DNA of 58,820 bases, from positions 1 through 58,820 of the forward strand of contig CADANF010000028.1 of NCBI GenBank assembly GCA_902789175.1, in the 5' to 3' direction. Both the position numbers and the translations under genes were made by a program. The first letter of the stretch is position 1. Every line of letters starts with the position of its first letter. Below are positions 1-7,663 of the stretch, in pieces. The notes beneath the pieces are model-generated. The model saw only the letters and a program-made list of their open reading frames with translations. It ran no database searches and was not told where the DNA came from. The DNA comes from an uncultured Lachnospiraceae bacterium. GTDB taxonomy: Bacteria; Bacillota; Clostridia; Lachnospirales; Lachnospiraceae.

Positions 1-108
1 GATGATAAATTGAAAAACATCCAGGAAGCGATGGAATCAGAGATGAAAAAATACACTCTTAATGATTTAAGATCCGGAATGCAGGAACTGTTGGCAAAAG
101 AAGCTTAA
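1..108 (+). CDS. 3' end of an unidentified gene
   Basis: An open frame enters from the left edge and ends at TAA 106-108. The 35 visible residues are charged and helical (ending LRSGMQELLAKEA) and carry no recognisable motif. A hairpin terminator follows directly, so this gene ends its own transcript before the macrodomain gene. SirTM/macrodomain cassettes in other Firmicutes sit next to lipoate-ligase, GcvH-like or oxidoreductase genes, but the visible tail is too short to test for any of these. Confidence 0.6.
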   Translation, partial: DDKLKNIQEAMESEMKKYTLNDLRSGMQELLAKEA

Positions 109-116
109 CAATGAGA

Positions 117-147
117 CTCTGAGGTGTTTACTTCAGAGCCTTTTTTT
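117..147 (+). terminator. Intrinsic terminator after the left-edge gene
   Basis: CTCTGAGGT (117-125) pairs with ACTTCAGAG (130-138) around a GTTT loop, with one G-T pair, followed by CC and seven T. It separates the left-edge gene from the macrodomain gene, so the latter needs read-through or a promoter that I could not locate. Confidence 0.75.
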
Positions 148-162
148 AGAAGGATGTGGAAT

Positions 163-969
163 ATGTCAAAGAATATTACACAGGAAGAACGTCTAGATTA
201 TCTTGTAGAAGGATTCAAGGCAGATTCTGCTGAATATAAGGAATTACAGACTCCAAATAGTACGGAAGATAAAAGACAAATCTTAAGGTCGCTTATGAAC
301 ATCCGTATGCCAAAAGAATTGTCCTCTGAAGTAATGAAAGTACAGGATGAATATCTGACAGAAAGAGCGGCTGAAAAGGGTGTGGTGAATCTATCAGACA
401 TCCCGGTTATCAGGGATGGACTTTCTATCTGGAAAGGAGATATCACAAGACTTTCGGTGGATGCTATTGTTAATGTGGCTAATTCGCAGATGCTCGGTTG
501 TTTTGTCCCGATGCATACATGCATAGATAACTGTATCCATACTTTTGCAGGAGTGCAATTAAGAGCTGAGTGCAACAGGCAGATGAATGAACTTCGAATC
601 AGATATGGAAGAGACTATGAACAGCCTACTGCCGTTCCAATGCTCACTGAAGCGTATAATCTTCCGGCAAAGAAAGTAATTCATATAGTAGGCCCAATCG
701 TGCAGTACAAACTTACTCAGGGATTGGAAAAGGATTTGGAGAACTGCTATAGAAACACTTTGGACATGTGTGCTGAAAATGGCTTGAAGAGCGTTGCTTT
801 TTGTTGTATTTCGACAGGGGTATTTCATTTTCCTAACAAAAAAGCAGCTGAGATTGCCGTTAAAACTGTATCAGAATGGCTCCGTGATAATCCTGGTAAG
901 GTAGAAAGGGTGATATTCAATGTTTTTAAAGACGAAGATGAGGCCATTTATGAAAAACTTATATGCTGA
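163..969 (+). CDS. Zinc-type macrodomain protein (ADP-ribosyl hydrolase)
   Basis: 268-residue protein with an N-terminal helical region of about 80 residues and then a macrodomain. Visible signatures are WKGDITRLSVDAIVN, the loop NVANSQMLGCF, a Cys/His cluster (GCFVPMHTCIDNCIH) matching the zinc site of the macrodomains paired with SirTM, AYNLPAKKVIHIVGP and CCISTGVFHFP. Family knowledge: these remove ADP-ribose placed by the neighbouring SirTM on lipoylated carrier protein. I chose ATG 163, nine bases after AGAAGG; an earlier in-frame GTG at 124 lies inside the terminator hairpin and is rejected. The next gene overlaps its 3' end, so the two are translationally coupled. NVANS replaces the usual NAANS. 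Substrate assignment is inference. Confidence 0.85.
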   Translation: MSKNITQEERLDYLVEGFKADSAEYKELQTPNSTEDKRQILRSLMNIRMPKELSSEVMKVQDEYLTERAAEKGVVNLSDIPVIRDGLSIWKGDITRLSVDAIVNVANSQMLGCFVPMHTCIDNCIHTFAGVQLRAECNRQMNELRIRYGRDYEQPTAVPMLTEAYNLPAKKVIHIVGPIVQYKLTQGLEKDLENCYRNTLDMCAENGLKSVAFCCISTGVFHFPNKKAAEIAVKTVSEWLRDNPGKVERVIFNVFKDEDEAIYEKLIC

Positions 970-1894
970 TATGACTTCTTGTTTTAGTAGAAATATGTCC
1001 TATGGTAAGGGAAGCAAAGAAGAGCAAATAAAAAGGCTTTTGCATGAAATCAAGGAAGCAGACGCAATTGTCATTGGAGCAGGACTATCAACATCTGCTG
1101 GCTTAACATATAGCGGCAAGCGTTTTGAAAAATACTTCTGTGACTTTGCCAAAAGATTTGGAATAAGAGATATGTATTCAGGTGGTTTCTATCCGTTTCC
1201 GAGCGAAGAAATACGCTGGGCCTGGTGGGCGAGACATATTTATTTTAACAGATATATTGATGCTCCGAAGCCTGTGTATAGGAATCTTCTTAAGATGGTT
1301 TCCGATAAGGATTATTTTGTGATTACAACAAATGTAGATCATCAGTTTCAAAGAGCAGGTTTTGACAAGAAAAGACTGTTCTACACCCAGGGCGATTATG
1401 GTTTATTTCAGAGCGTGAATCCGGCTATTCAGAAAACCTTCGATAATGAAGAGTGGGTAATGAAAGCCATGGAAGCACAAGGTTTTGTAAGAGATGATCA
1501 GGGAGTATTTCAGGTACCGGTTGATGGTAAGCTACTGATGGAAATTCCTTCTAAAATGATTCCAAAGTGTCCTGATGACGGCTCTGATATGACTATGAAT
1601 TTGAGAGCAGATGATTCTTTTGTTGAAGATGAAGGATGGCATAGGGCATCTGCGTCATATTCGGATTTTATCCGCAGACATGAAAATCTTCATGTTCTTT
1701 ATCTTGAACTTGGAGTTGGAGCCAATACGCCCGTAATAATAAAGTATCCGTTCTGGCAGATGACGCTGGCAAATGAGAAAGCGGTATATGCCTGCTTAAA
1801 TTATGGTGAATCATTCTGCCCAGAGGAAATTGCAGATAGAAGTATATGCATTGATGGTGATATAGGAGAAGTATTTGAGACGCAGATTTCTTAA
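950..1894 (+). CDS. SirTM-class sirtuin (protein ADP-ribosyltransferase)
   Basis: 314-residue macrodomain-linked sirtuin. The NAD-binding motif is GAGLSTSAG (residues 43-51), followed by GLTYSGKRFEKYF. The usual TQNID is TTNVD (126-130), and the usual catalytic-His site reads TQGDYG with Gln147. These are the changes that mark class M sirtuins, which ADP-ribosylate rather than deacetylate. The zinc-ribbon Cys residues of ordinary sirtuins are largely missing; IPKCPDDG is the main remnant. Start chosen at ATG 950, after GAGG at 939-942, giving a 20-base overlap with the macrodomain gene; ATG 920 would overlap by 50 bases and has a poorer ribosome site. No GcvH-L or LplA gene is seen between here and 7 kb. 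Confidence 0.87.
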   Translation: MKNLYADMTSCFSRNMSYGKGSKEEQIKRLLHEIKEADAIVIGAGLSTSAGLTYSGKRFEKYFCDFAKRFGIRDMYSGGFYPFPSEEIRWAWWARHIYFNRYIDAPKPVYRNLLKMVSDKDYFVITTNVDHQFQRAGFDKKRLFYTQGDYGLFQSVNPAIQKTFDNEEWVMKAMEAQGFVRDDQGVFQVPVDGKLLMEIPSKMIPKCPDDGSDMTMNLRADDSFVEDEGWHRASASYSDFIRRHENLHVLYLELGVGANTPVIIKYPFWQMTLANEKAVYACLNYGESFCPEEIADRSICIDGDIGEVFETQIS

Positions 1895-2020
1895 GTGTCT
1901 GCAAAATGTCCGCATTATGTCCGCTTGATGTCTGTATTCAAGCGATTTTGGGTGTGTTATATTTACAATGGACAAAGAAATGAGGAAAGCAAACAATCTA
2001 ATAGCAAGTTATATCGGAAG

Positions 2021-2908
2021 TTAAAGCGGGAAAGCCACTGCATCTTTGTACAGCTTCTGAAGTGTTAGTATAAATTCAGCAAGGCTCTCTCGGTTATCCA
2101 TCTTGTGAGTGCAGAGAACGCAGTGAAAGCATTCCCTGCAGTCATAAGGAATCCATGCAAACTGTCCGCTGTGGTCGTTCAAAAATCCGGGAGCAAGGCA
2201 GATGCCTTTGCCGGATGCAACATTCACAAGAGTAGTGTCGTGATCGGGACTATTGAAAAATTCTATTTTCCCGGAAGAGATGAGCTTTTGTTGAACTGAT
2301 CGTAACGCATTCGGAGAACCGCCACCTACCATGAGAGTGCGTCCGTAGATGTCTTCATCTGTGATGATGTTTTTCTCTGCCAGGGGATCATTTTTATCAG
2401 TAATAAGATAGATTCCGGAGTCAAAAAGCTTGTGGACGTTGATCCCTGGGATATGTTTCGTTTGTTCGATGAGCGCAAAGAGGACATCAGACTCATCCTT
2501 TAAAAAACTTTCCACGCCGTTATCGTACTGAAATAGAGGAGTAACTTGAACACCGGGGTGCTCCTTTTCTAGATTGCGGATCGCCTCAGGCAGGAAATAT
2601 ATAGCCTGTCTGACCATCATGGAAACTGTTATTTTGTCAGTATACCTGGCGCTGAAATTCTGTCCCTGTTCTATCGCTCTCTTCATATCCTCACGCATAC
2701 CGGAAAGATACGTTACGAACTGCTGACCGGCAGGAGTGAGTGCGGCTCCCTTGCCGTTCCTTTCAAATATCTTAAAGCCGACCTCATCTTCCAGCAGTTT
2801 TATCTGATAGGAAAATGTGGGCTGGCTTACAAAGGCATTCTCTGCGGCACGGCTGAAGTTAAGCGTACGTGCCAGTTCTATACAATAATCAATCTGTTTG
2901 GTGGTCAT
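2021..2908 (-). CDS. LysR-family transcriptional regulator
   Basis: 295-residue LysR regulator. The N-terminal winged helix-turn-helix is plain (NFSRAAENAFVSQPTFSYQIKLLE, residues 17-40, then VGFKIFERNGKGAALTPAG). The rest fits a periplasmic-binding-protein-like effector domain. It is divergent from the flavodoxin gene at 3052, and the 143-base gap holds a TTGAA/TTCAA inverted repeat. By family habit it probably controls the flavodoxin/aldo-keto reductase genes and itself. The ligand cannot be told from sequence. Confidence 0.9.
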   Translation of the reverse strand: MTTKQIDYCIELARTLNFSRAAENAFVSQPTFSYQIKLLEDEVGFKIFERNGKGAALTPAGQQFVTYLSGMREDMKRAIEQGQNFSARYTDKITVSMMVRQAIYFLPEAIRNLEKEHPGVQVTPLFQYDNGVESFLKDESDVLFALIEQTKHIPGINVHKLFDSGIYLITDKNDPLAEKNIITDEDIYGRTLMVGGGSPNALRSVQQKLISSGKIEFFNSPDHDTTLVNVASGKGICLAPGFLNDHSGQFAWIPYDCRECFHCVLCTHKMDNRESLAEFILTLQKLYKDAVAFPL

Positions 2909-2960
2909 CGAAAAATCCCCCAGAATCAGTTATTTAAAAATTAAATCAATTATAGGATAT

Positions 2961-2978
2961 TTGAATTGGAAATTTCAA
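2961..2978. promoter_or_regulatory. Candidate LysR operator in the divergent promoter region
   Basis: TTGAA (2961-2965) and TTCAA (2974-2978) form an inverted repeat with an 8-base centre, compatible with the T-N11-A LysR box. It lies between the divergently transcribed LysR and flavodoxin genes. The arms are short and AT-rich, so chance is possible. Confidence 0.4.
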
Positions 2979-3051
2979 GCGTTTTGTGTGATGATTTTAT
3001 CAACGAAGGGAATAAACACAGTTCACGAAAACTATAACGGAGGATAACACG

Positions 3052-3573
3052 ATGGCTAAAACACTGATAGCATTCTTTTCAAGAGCAGATGAGAACTATT
3101 TTGGCGGAGCAATGAGATACGTAAAGATTGGGAACACCGAGATTGTAGCAGGAATCATGAAGGAGCTGGTCAATGCGGATACATATAAGATTGAGATGAA
3201 GGATCCTTATTCACCGGTGTACATGACCTGTATCGATGAAGCGAAGAAAGATAAGCAGAATAATGCAAGACCCGAGCTTACCGGATACTTAGACAGTATC
3301 GATGAGTATGACACAATCGTTCTTGGTTACCCGAACTACTGGGGGAGTATCCCGATGGCAGTCGCAACTTTCCTGGAAAGATATGATTTCACCGGAAAGA
3401 CCATCCTTCCACTTTGCACCAATGAAGGAAGCGGAATGGGATCCAGTGAGAGTGATATAAAAAAGTCTGCCAAAGGAGCAACAGTAAAGAACGGACTTGC
3501 AATCACTGGTTCTAAAGCGGAAGATTCCAAGGATGCGGTAAAGAATTGGTTTGTAGCTAACGGCTTGATCTAA
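3052..3573 (+). CDS. Flavodoxin-family protein
   Basis: 173-residue FMN-binding flavodoxin-like protein. It starts with a beta strand and phosphate loop (KTLIAFFSRADENYFGG), has the second FMN-contact region around DTIVLGYPNYWGSIPMAVATFLE, and ends with LPLCTNEGSGMGSSESDIK, the layout of the short flavodoxins often paired with LysR regulators and aldo-keto reductases. Ribosome site CGGAGGA lies 9 bases upstream of ATG. Probably an electron carrier or small quinone/nitro reductase in the cytoplasm; partners unknown. Confidence 0.85.
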   Translation: MAKTLIAFFSRADENYFGGAMRYVKIGNTEIVAGIMKELVNADTYKIEMKDPYSPVYMTCIDEAKKDKQNNARPELTGYLDSIDEYDTIVLGYPNYWGSIPMAVATFLERYDFTGKTILPLCTNEGSGMGSSESDIKKSAKGATVKNGLAITGSKAEDSKDAVKNWFVANGLI

Positions 3574-3580
3574 AAAAAGG

Positions 3581-3980
3581 ATGGTGACAGAGATGGATTA
3601 CGAAAAGGGATATGTTTTTGGTCTGATGGAACAGGGTGAAGTTTGGAAAGGGAGTTTTCATCAACCATTCAGCGATACTGTCTGCGTCCGGGGGGATTGA
3701 ATTCGAAGACGGCTCTATGGCAGCGCCGGGGCTTCGAATCGCAACCATCAATCATGATATGAATGAACGTCATGCGATCTATACCTATGGAAAAGTAACA
3801 GTAAAGAAGAATGCCTGGATCGGAATGAATGTGACTATCTGTCCGGGTGTGACAATAGGTGAATATGCAGTTGTAGCTGTAGGTGCTGTAGTTACCAAGG
3901 ATGTACCTGACTATGCCGTAGTCGGTGGCGTACCTTCCAAAGTGATCAGGATGCAGGATCCGTCTGAGCAGAGGGAATGA
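3581..3980 (+). pseudogene. Truncated hexapeptide-repeat O-acetyltransferase (LacA/Maa type)
   Basis: The C-terminal left-handed beta-helix part is intact in one frame (GTG 3636 to 3980): KFGKGVFINHSAILSASGG, an INHDMNERH segment in the place of the active-site His, AWIGMNVTICPGVTIGEYAVVAVGAVVTKDVPDYAVVGGVPSKVI. Family members have 55-70 more N-terminal residues. Upstream of 3636 this frame stops at TGA 3624. A short frame from ATG 3581/3593 (DYEKGYVFGLMEQGE) runs in a different phase and ends soon after. I read this as a gene that lost N-terminal sequence and suffered a frameshift. A shortened protein starting at GTG 3636 is possible but has no good ribosome site. Confidence 0.6.
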
Positions 3981-4008
3981 ATAAACAAACGGAATGGAGG
4001 ATTAAGCA

Positions 4009-4851
4009 ATGGAATATGTAACACTTAATAATAAACTGGAATGTCCTGTAGTTGGGATCGGAACATTTATGCTTTCGCCTGTCGATGCGGAAAACAGTGT
4101 AAGAGAAGCACTTAAGATGGGATATCGTCTCATTGATACTGCCAATGCATATGTAAACGAACGGGCAGTAGGAAGAGGTATGAAGGACAGCGGAGTAAAG
4201 AGGGAAGAAATCTTTCTCTCCACAAAGCTCTGGCCCAGTGAATATGAGAATCCGAATGCTGTGGATGAAACTTTGGAGCGCCTTGGTGTTGACTACGTGG
4301 ACCTTCTTTATATCCACCAGCCTGCCGGCAACTGGCTTGAAGGATACAGACAGCTTGAGAAGGCTTATAAGGAAGGCAAGGTAAAGAGCATCGGTATATC
4401 AAACTTTGAAGGTGAGTACATCGAGGAACTGGAGACAAAGTGGAAAATCGCACCACAGTTTATTCAGGTAGAGGCTCATCCTTATTTCACTCAGAAGGAA
4501 CTTAGAAAGATTCTTGATAAGTATAATATCAAGCTTATGAGCTGGTATCCGCTGGGGCACGGTGATAAGAGTCTTATAAATGAACCGGTATTTGCCGAAC
4601 TTGGAAAGAAGTACGGAAAGTCTCCGGCACAGATCATTCTCCGCTGGCATACACAGATGGGATTTGTGGTGATCCCCGGCAGTAAAACGAAAGATCACAT
4701 CAAAGATAATCTCAACATTCTCGATTTTAAGCTGACGGACGAAGAGGTGGCTAAGATAGCGGAGCTTGATAAAAATGAGAGATATTATCACAGGACAGAT
4801 GAGCAGCTTAATCAGTTCGCAGGCTGGAAACCTGATTTTGAAAAGAGTTGA
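4009..4851 (+). CDS. Aldo/keto reductase
   Basis: 280-residue NADPH-dependent aldo/keto reductase, normal length. The catalytic tetrad is visible: Asp and Tyr in LIDTANAY, Lys in STKLW, His in LYIHQPAG. The family signature (GYRLIDTANAY) and the C-terminal NADP-binding segment (VVIPGSKTKDHIKDNLNI) are intact. Start ATG 4009 follows GGAGG. It reduces aldehydes or ketones in the cytosol; substrate unknown. It is the intact member of a pair: a second aldo/keto reductase survives only as a C-terminal fragment near 6.4 kb. Confidence 0.92.
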   Translation: MEYVTLNNKLECPVVGIGTFMLSPVDAENSVREALKMGYRLIDTANAYVNERAVGRGMKDSGVKREEIFLSTKLWPSEYENPNAVDETLERLGVDYVDLLYIHQPAGNWLEGYRQLEKAYKEGKVKSIGISNFEGEYIEELETKWKIAPQFIQVEAHPYFTQKELRKILDKYNIKLMSWYPLGHGDKSLINEPVFAELGKKYGKSPAQIILRWHTQMGFVVIPGSKTKDHIKDNLNILDFKLTDEEVAKIAELDKNERYYHRTDEQLNQFAGWKPDFEKS

Positions 4852-4862
4852 GATGAAGACCA

Positions 4863-5036
4863 GTGAAGAAAAAAATGAGAATTCTAAGTCTGCTTCTTAC
4901 AGCAATTATGGTAATAGGTCTTGGCGGATGTGGAAGCACAGATAACAGTATAGAAAATACTGTAACGCAAAACAGTACGATCACGAATGAACAAAGTGCG
5001 AAAGCAGATAAAGCTGAAGGTTACAAAGTGGTGTAA
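4863..5036 (+). pseudogene. Remnant of a lipoprotein gene (signal peptide only)
   Basis: GTG 4863 opens a 57-residue frame that is a clean lipoprotein signal: KKKMR, a hydrophobic core ILSLLLTAIMVIGL, lipobox LGGC, then a Ser/Thr/Asn-rich linker ending at TAA 5034. Nothing follows that could be the mature domain, and the next gene starts 36 bases later. Related Clostridia commonly have a lipoprotein-anchored flavodoxin in such clusters, so loss of that domain is my best guess. It might also be a tiny expressed lipoprotein. Confidence 0.5.
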
Positions 5037-5072
5037 TTACAGTTTTGATAACGAAAGATTTCGGAGGTAAAT

Positions 5073-5513
5073 ATGTTTAGAGAAATGGTAAGGAAAAAAC
5101 AGCTGATATCTGAAGAGGAATGCATAGAATTATTAAAAAAAGAACCAAGAGGTGTATTGTCAGTACTTGGAGATGATGATTATCCATATGGAATGCCTCT
5201 AAATCACTATTATTGCGAAGAAGATGGGAAGATATCAATAAAAAAACATAATAAGGCATCTTTCTGTGTATACGATCAGGGCTTTCGTAATGATGGAGAA
5301 TGGGCATTGAATATTCGTAGTGTAATAGTATTTGGCAAAATAGAAATCATAGACGATATGGAAAAAATACTTAATATATCACGATTGCTAAGTTATAAGT
5401 TTACTAAGAATGAAAAATATATAGAACATGAAATTGTCAATGCAGGTCCAAGAACATTTATGTTTGCACTTGTGCCTGAATATATGACCGGGAAAAAAGT
5501 GAAAGAAGCTTAG
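5073..5513 (+). CDS. Pyridoxamine 5'-phosphate oxidase-like flavin protein, probably with an internal deletion
   Basis: 146-residue protein of the split-barrel PNPOx/NimA-like class: KEPRGVLSVLGDDDYPYGMPLNHYYCEEDGK, SFCVYDQG, NIRSVIVFGKIEII, FALVPEYMTGK. In this family the strand after EDGKI normally reads like YFHG..GHKID, an FMN-contact segment. Here the sequence jumps from GKI to SIKKHNKASF, about 12 residues short and still in frame. The family expectation is from memory, not a computed alignment. Ribosome site GGAGG precedes ATG 5073. FMN binding may be impaired. A hairpin terminator follows at 5613. Confidence 0.75.
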   Translation: MFREMVRKKQLISEEECIELLKKEPRGVLSVLGDDDYPYGMPLNHYYCEEDGKISIKKHNKASFCVYDQGFRNDGEWALNIRSVIVFGKIEIIDDMEKILNISRLLSYKFTKNEKYIEHEIVNAGPRTFMFALVPEYMTGKKVKEA

Positions 5514-5612
5514 ATAGGATTATTACAAGTAATCTGTGTTATTAATATACGAGAATAATATAAAAAGGATAGTAAAGTAAAATCTTATATTGGAGATGGA
5601 AAATCCAATACG

Positions 5613-5650
5613 GTGGTTATGAGAGAAATCTTGTAGCCACTATTTTTTTT
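5613..5650 (+). terminator. Intrinsic terminator after the PNPOx-like gene
   Basis: GTGGTTA (5613-5619) pairs with TAGCCAC (5634-5640), one G-T pair, followed by TATTTTTTTT. It ends the LysR-side gene set before the TetR promoter. Confidence 0.7.
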
Positions 5651-5663
5651 ATATAGTAATAAC

Positions 5664-5711
5664 TTGACACTGTGTCAGAATACTGATACAATTCATGTTG
5701 ACACAATGTCA
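5664..5711 (+). promoter_or_regulatory. Sigma-A promoter with two palindromic operators for the TetR gene
   Basis: TTGACA (5664-5669) and TACAAT (5687-5692) are 17 bases apart. TGACACTGTGTCA (5665-5677) is a 13-base palindrome lying on the -35 box, and TGACACAATGTCA (5699-5711) is a second palindrome just after the -10 box. The two share the half-sites TGACA/TGTCA. This is the expected layout for autorepression by the TetR protein encoded immediately downstream. Confidence 0.8.
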
Positions 5712-5736
5712 GAATTTAAATATAGGGAGGAAGGAT

Positions 5737-6354
5737 ATGCCAAAAGGATCACCGGAAAGAACGGCAGCAAGGAAAGAAGAGATAATAAGTGCCTGTGAGA
5801 AATTGTATCAGACCATGAGTTTTAAGGACATTACCCTTAAGGAGATTGGAAGCGAGACATCATTTTCAAGACCGACTATCTACAACTACTTTCAGACGAA
5901 GGAAGAGATCTTTCTGGCACTTTATGAACGCGAGTATGATCGCTGGAATATAGAGCTGACAGACATACTAGAGAATAATGAAACTCTTACGAAAGAGCAG
6001 GTAGCAGAAAAAATAGCAGCCTCAATAGCAAACAGGCAGCAGCTTTTAAAGCTTCTTTCCATGAATAATTATGATATGGAAGCAAACAGCAGATCGGACC
6101 TCCTTACATCTTTCAAAGTGGCTTATGGAGAGTCCATGAAGAACGTATGCAGGATTCTTACTAAGTTCTGTCCGGAGAAATCAGTGCAGGAAATCCAGGA
6201 TTTTATATATGTTTTCTTCCCGTTTATGTTTGGAATATATCCCTACACTGCTGTAACGGATAAACAGCGGGATGCAATGAAGCAGGCAAATGTGGACTAT
6301 GTATACCAGTCCATTTTTGAGATAACCAATAAATGTCTGTTGAAGCTTTTATAA
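5737..6354 (+). CDS. TetR/AcrR-family repressor
   Basis: 205-residue TetR regulator. The N-terminal helix-turn-helix is clear (SFKDITLKEIGSETSFSRPTIYNYFQTKEEIFLALYERE, about residues 28-66). The C-terminal helical ligand domain is of normal length. Start ATG 5737 follows GGGAGGAAGG; longer in-frame starts fall inside the operator. Two TGACA/TGTCA palindromes flank its promoter, so autorepression is likely. Likely targets are the fragmentary aldo/keto reductase and the carboxymuconolactone decarboxylase-cupin gene downstream. Confidence 0.9.
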   Translation: MPKGSPERTAARKEEIISACEKLYQTMSFKDITLKEIGSETSFSRPTIYNYFQTKEEIFLALYEREYDRWNIELTDILENNETLTKEQVAEKIAASIANRQQLLKLLSMNNYDMEANSRSDLLTSFKVAYGESMKNVCRILTKFCPEKSVQEIQDFIYVFFPFMFGIYPYTAVTDKQRDAMKQANVDYVYQSIFEITNKCLLKLL

Positions 6355-6360
6355 AGTTTA

Positions 6361-6507
6361 GCTGACCGATATAAAACAACAATAAGTAGGATAACCGCAA
6401 AGGCAGCAAATATCACTCTTACTGATGAAGAAGTGAAGTCACTTGAAAAGGTTGCCGATAGTTTAGAACTTAATGTGATACGTTTTTGGAAAAAGGAGAT
6501 GAAATAA
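6361..6507 (+). pseudogene. C-terminal fragment of a second aldo/keto reductase
   Basis: Directly after the TetR stop, the frame 6361-6507 reads ADRYKTTISRITAKAANITLTDEEVKSLEKVADSL and ends FWKKEMK. The stretch NITLTDEEVKSLEK matches the end of aldo/keto reductases (compare DFKLTDEEVAKIAEL in the intact gene at 4009). The first 250 or so residues are absent and there is no start codon. It keeps the ribosome site (AAAAGGAG) used by the next gene. I read it as the scar of a deletion that joined the TetR gene to the end of its former neighbour. Confidence 0.65.
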
Positions 6508-6508
6508 G

Positions 6509-7264
6509 ATGGCAGAAAAAATCGTACAGACAGCAGGAAGAGATCAGCTTGGTGAGTTTGCTCCGATGTTTGCACACTTAAATGATGATGTACTCTTTGG
6601 TGAAGTGTGGAATGAGGAAGCGATTGATGTTAAGACCAAATGCATTATTACAGTGGTTTCACTTATGGCTTCAGGTATCACTGATTCTTCCCTGACATAT
6701 CACCTTCAAAATGCAAAGGCTCACGGAGTTACAAAGGAAGAGATTGCAGCGATTATAACCCATGCAACTATGTATGTAGGATGGCCGAAGGGATGGGCAG
6801 TATTCCGTCTTGCAAAGGAAGTATGGAATGAAGAAGTGCCTGAATTTACAGAAAAAGATAGATATCAGAATTCTATATGCTTCCCTATTGGAGATCCTAA
6901 TCCTTATGGAGAGTTCTTTGTTGGACAAAGTTATCTTGCTCCTGTTTCAACGGAACAGGTACCAGTATTTAATGTGACTTTTGAGCCGGGATGCCGCAAT
7001 AACTGGCATATCCATCATGCAAAGAATGGTGGCGGTCAGATGCTGATTTGCATCGGTGGAAGAGGTTACTATCAGGAATGGGGCAAAGAAGCCGTGGAGA
7101 TGACTCCGGGTAAGGTGATTAACATTCCTGCGGATGTAAAGCATTGGCATGGAGCAGCGCCGGATTCATGGTTCTCGCACCTTGCAATCGAGGTTGCCGG
7201 TGAAGAGACGAGCAATGAATGGCTGGAAGCTGTATCTGATGGGGAGTATAGCAAATTGGAATAG
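6509..7264 (+). CDS. Carboxymuconolactone decarboxylase-like domain fused to a cupin
   Basis: 251-residue two-domain protein. Residues about 1-110 are an AhpD/carboxymuconolactone-decarboxylase-like helical domain (VWNEEAIDVKTKCIITVVSLMASG; HLQNAKAHGVTKEEIAAIITHATMYVGWPKG). Residues about 125-240 are a cupin with a metal site (WHIHHAKNGGGQMLICIGGRGYYQEWG; TPGKVINIPADVKHWHGAAPDSWFSHLAIE). The CMD part lacks the CxxC of AhpD peroxidases. Such fusions are common next to aldo/keto reductases and TetR or MerR regulators in gut Firmicutes; the substrate is unknown. Ribosome site AAAAGGAG lies about 11 bases before ATG 6509. Confidence 0.88.
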   Translation: MAEKIVQTAGRDQLGEFAPMFAHLNDDVLFGEVWNEEAIDVKTKCIITVVSLMASGITDSSLTYHLQNAKAHGVTKEEIAAIITHATMYVGWPKGWAVFRLAKEVWNEEVPEFTEKDRYQNSICFPIGDPNPYGEFFVGQSYLAPVSTEQVPVFNVTFEPGCRNNWHIHHAKNGGGQMLICIGGRGYYQEWGKEAVEMTPGKVINIPADVKHWHGAAPDSWFSHLAIEVAGEETSNEWLEAVSDGEYSKLE

Positions 7265-7278
7265 GGGACTGACATAAA

Positions 7279-7383
7279 ATGAAGAGAAAACTATCATTAG
7301 ATCAGAGTCTGGATAGAGAGTATGCAGTAGTGGGGTGGATAAATGAAGATTGCGATACTATAAAATATACTAAGAATTTATAG
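7279..7383 (+). CDS. Possible 34-residue ORF
   Basis: ATG 7279 opens a short frame (starting MKRKLSLDQSLDREYAVVGW, ending TKNL) that stops at TAG 7381. There is only a weak purine-rich site in front of it and no recognised family. It lies between the cupin-fusion gene and a terminator hairpin, in a region with several gene scars, so it may be the start of a deleted gene. Confidence 0.25.
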   Translation: MKRKLSLDQSLDREYAVVGWINEDCDTIKYTKNL

Positions 7384-7428
7384 TAGTTTAAAATCGGAAT
7401 TGAACTTAATAATATATATAGCGATAAG

Positions 7429-7470
7429 GCGTCTATGAGTATATGATATGTACTTGTAGGCGTTTTTCTT
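7429..7470 (+). terminator. Intrinsic terminator
   Basis: A 12-base stem with several G-T pairs (GCGTCTATGAGT 7429-7440 with ACTTGTAGGCGT 7452-7463) is followed by TTTTCTT. It ends the TetR-cupin transcript. Confidence 0.55.
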
Positions 7471-7516
7471 CTATTCAGAGTAAGGGGGTTATGATATATT
7501 GAAAATGTAGAATACT

Positions 7517-7651
7517 TTGGATTTTCTGATACACGCTGAAAGCCCTTCCGATGATAAGAAAACCAATCTGGAAAGGCCGATGTTTGATACGGAGCTTTAT
7601 GTGTCGGGAGCCTATATTAATAAGCTATTAGATGGGGATTGTAAAAAGTGA
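7517..7651 (+). pseudogene. Possible gene remnant
   Basis: The frame from TTG 7517 to TGA 7649 (44 residues: LDFLIHAESPSDDKKTNLER, then PMFDTELYVSGAYINKLLDG) looks protein-like but has no start with a ribosome site and is cut off by a stop just upstream. I do not recognise the family. The 400-base gap between 7264 and 7664 therefore holds a doubtful short ORF, a terminator and this fragment. Confidence 0.3.
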
Positions 7652-7663
7652 AAGGAATTTAAC

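Noticed and set aside
124-162. GTG start for the macrodomain protein
   Set aside because: It lies in the stem of an intrinsic terminator and lacks a ribosome site; ATG 163 has AGAAGG upstream.
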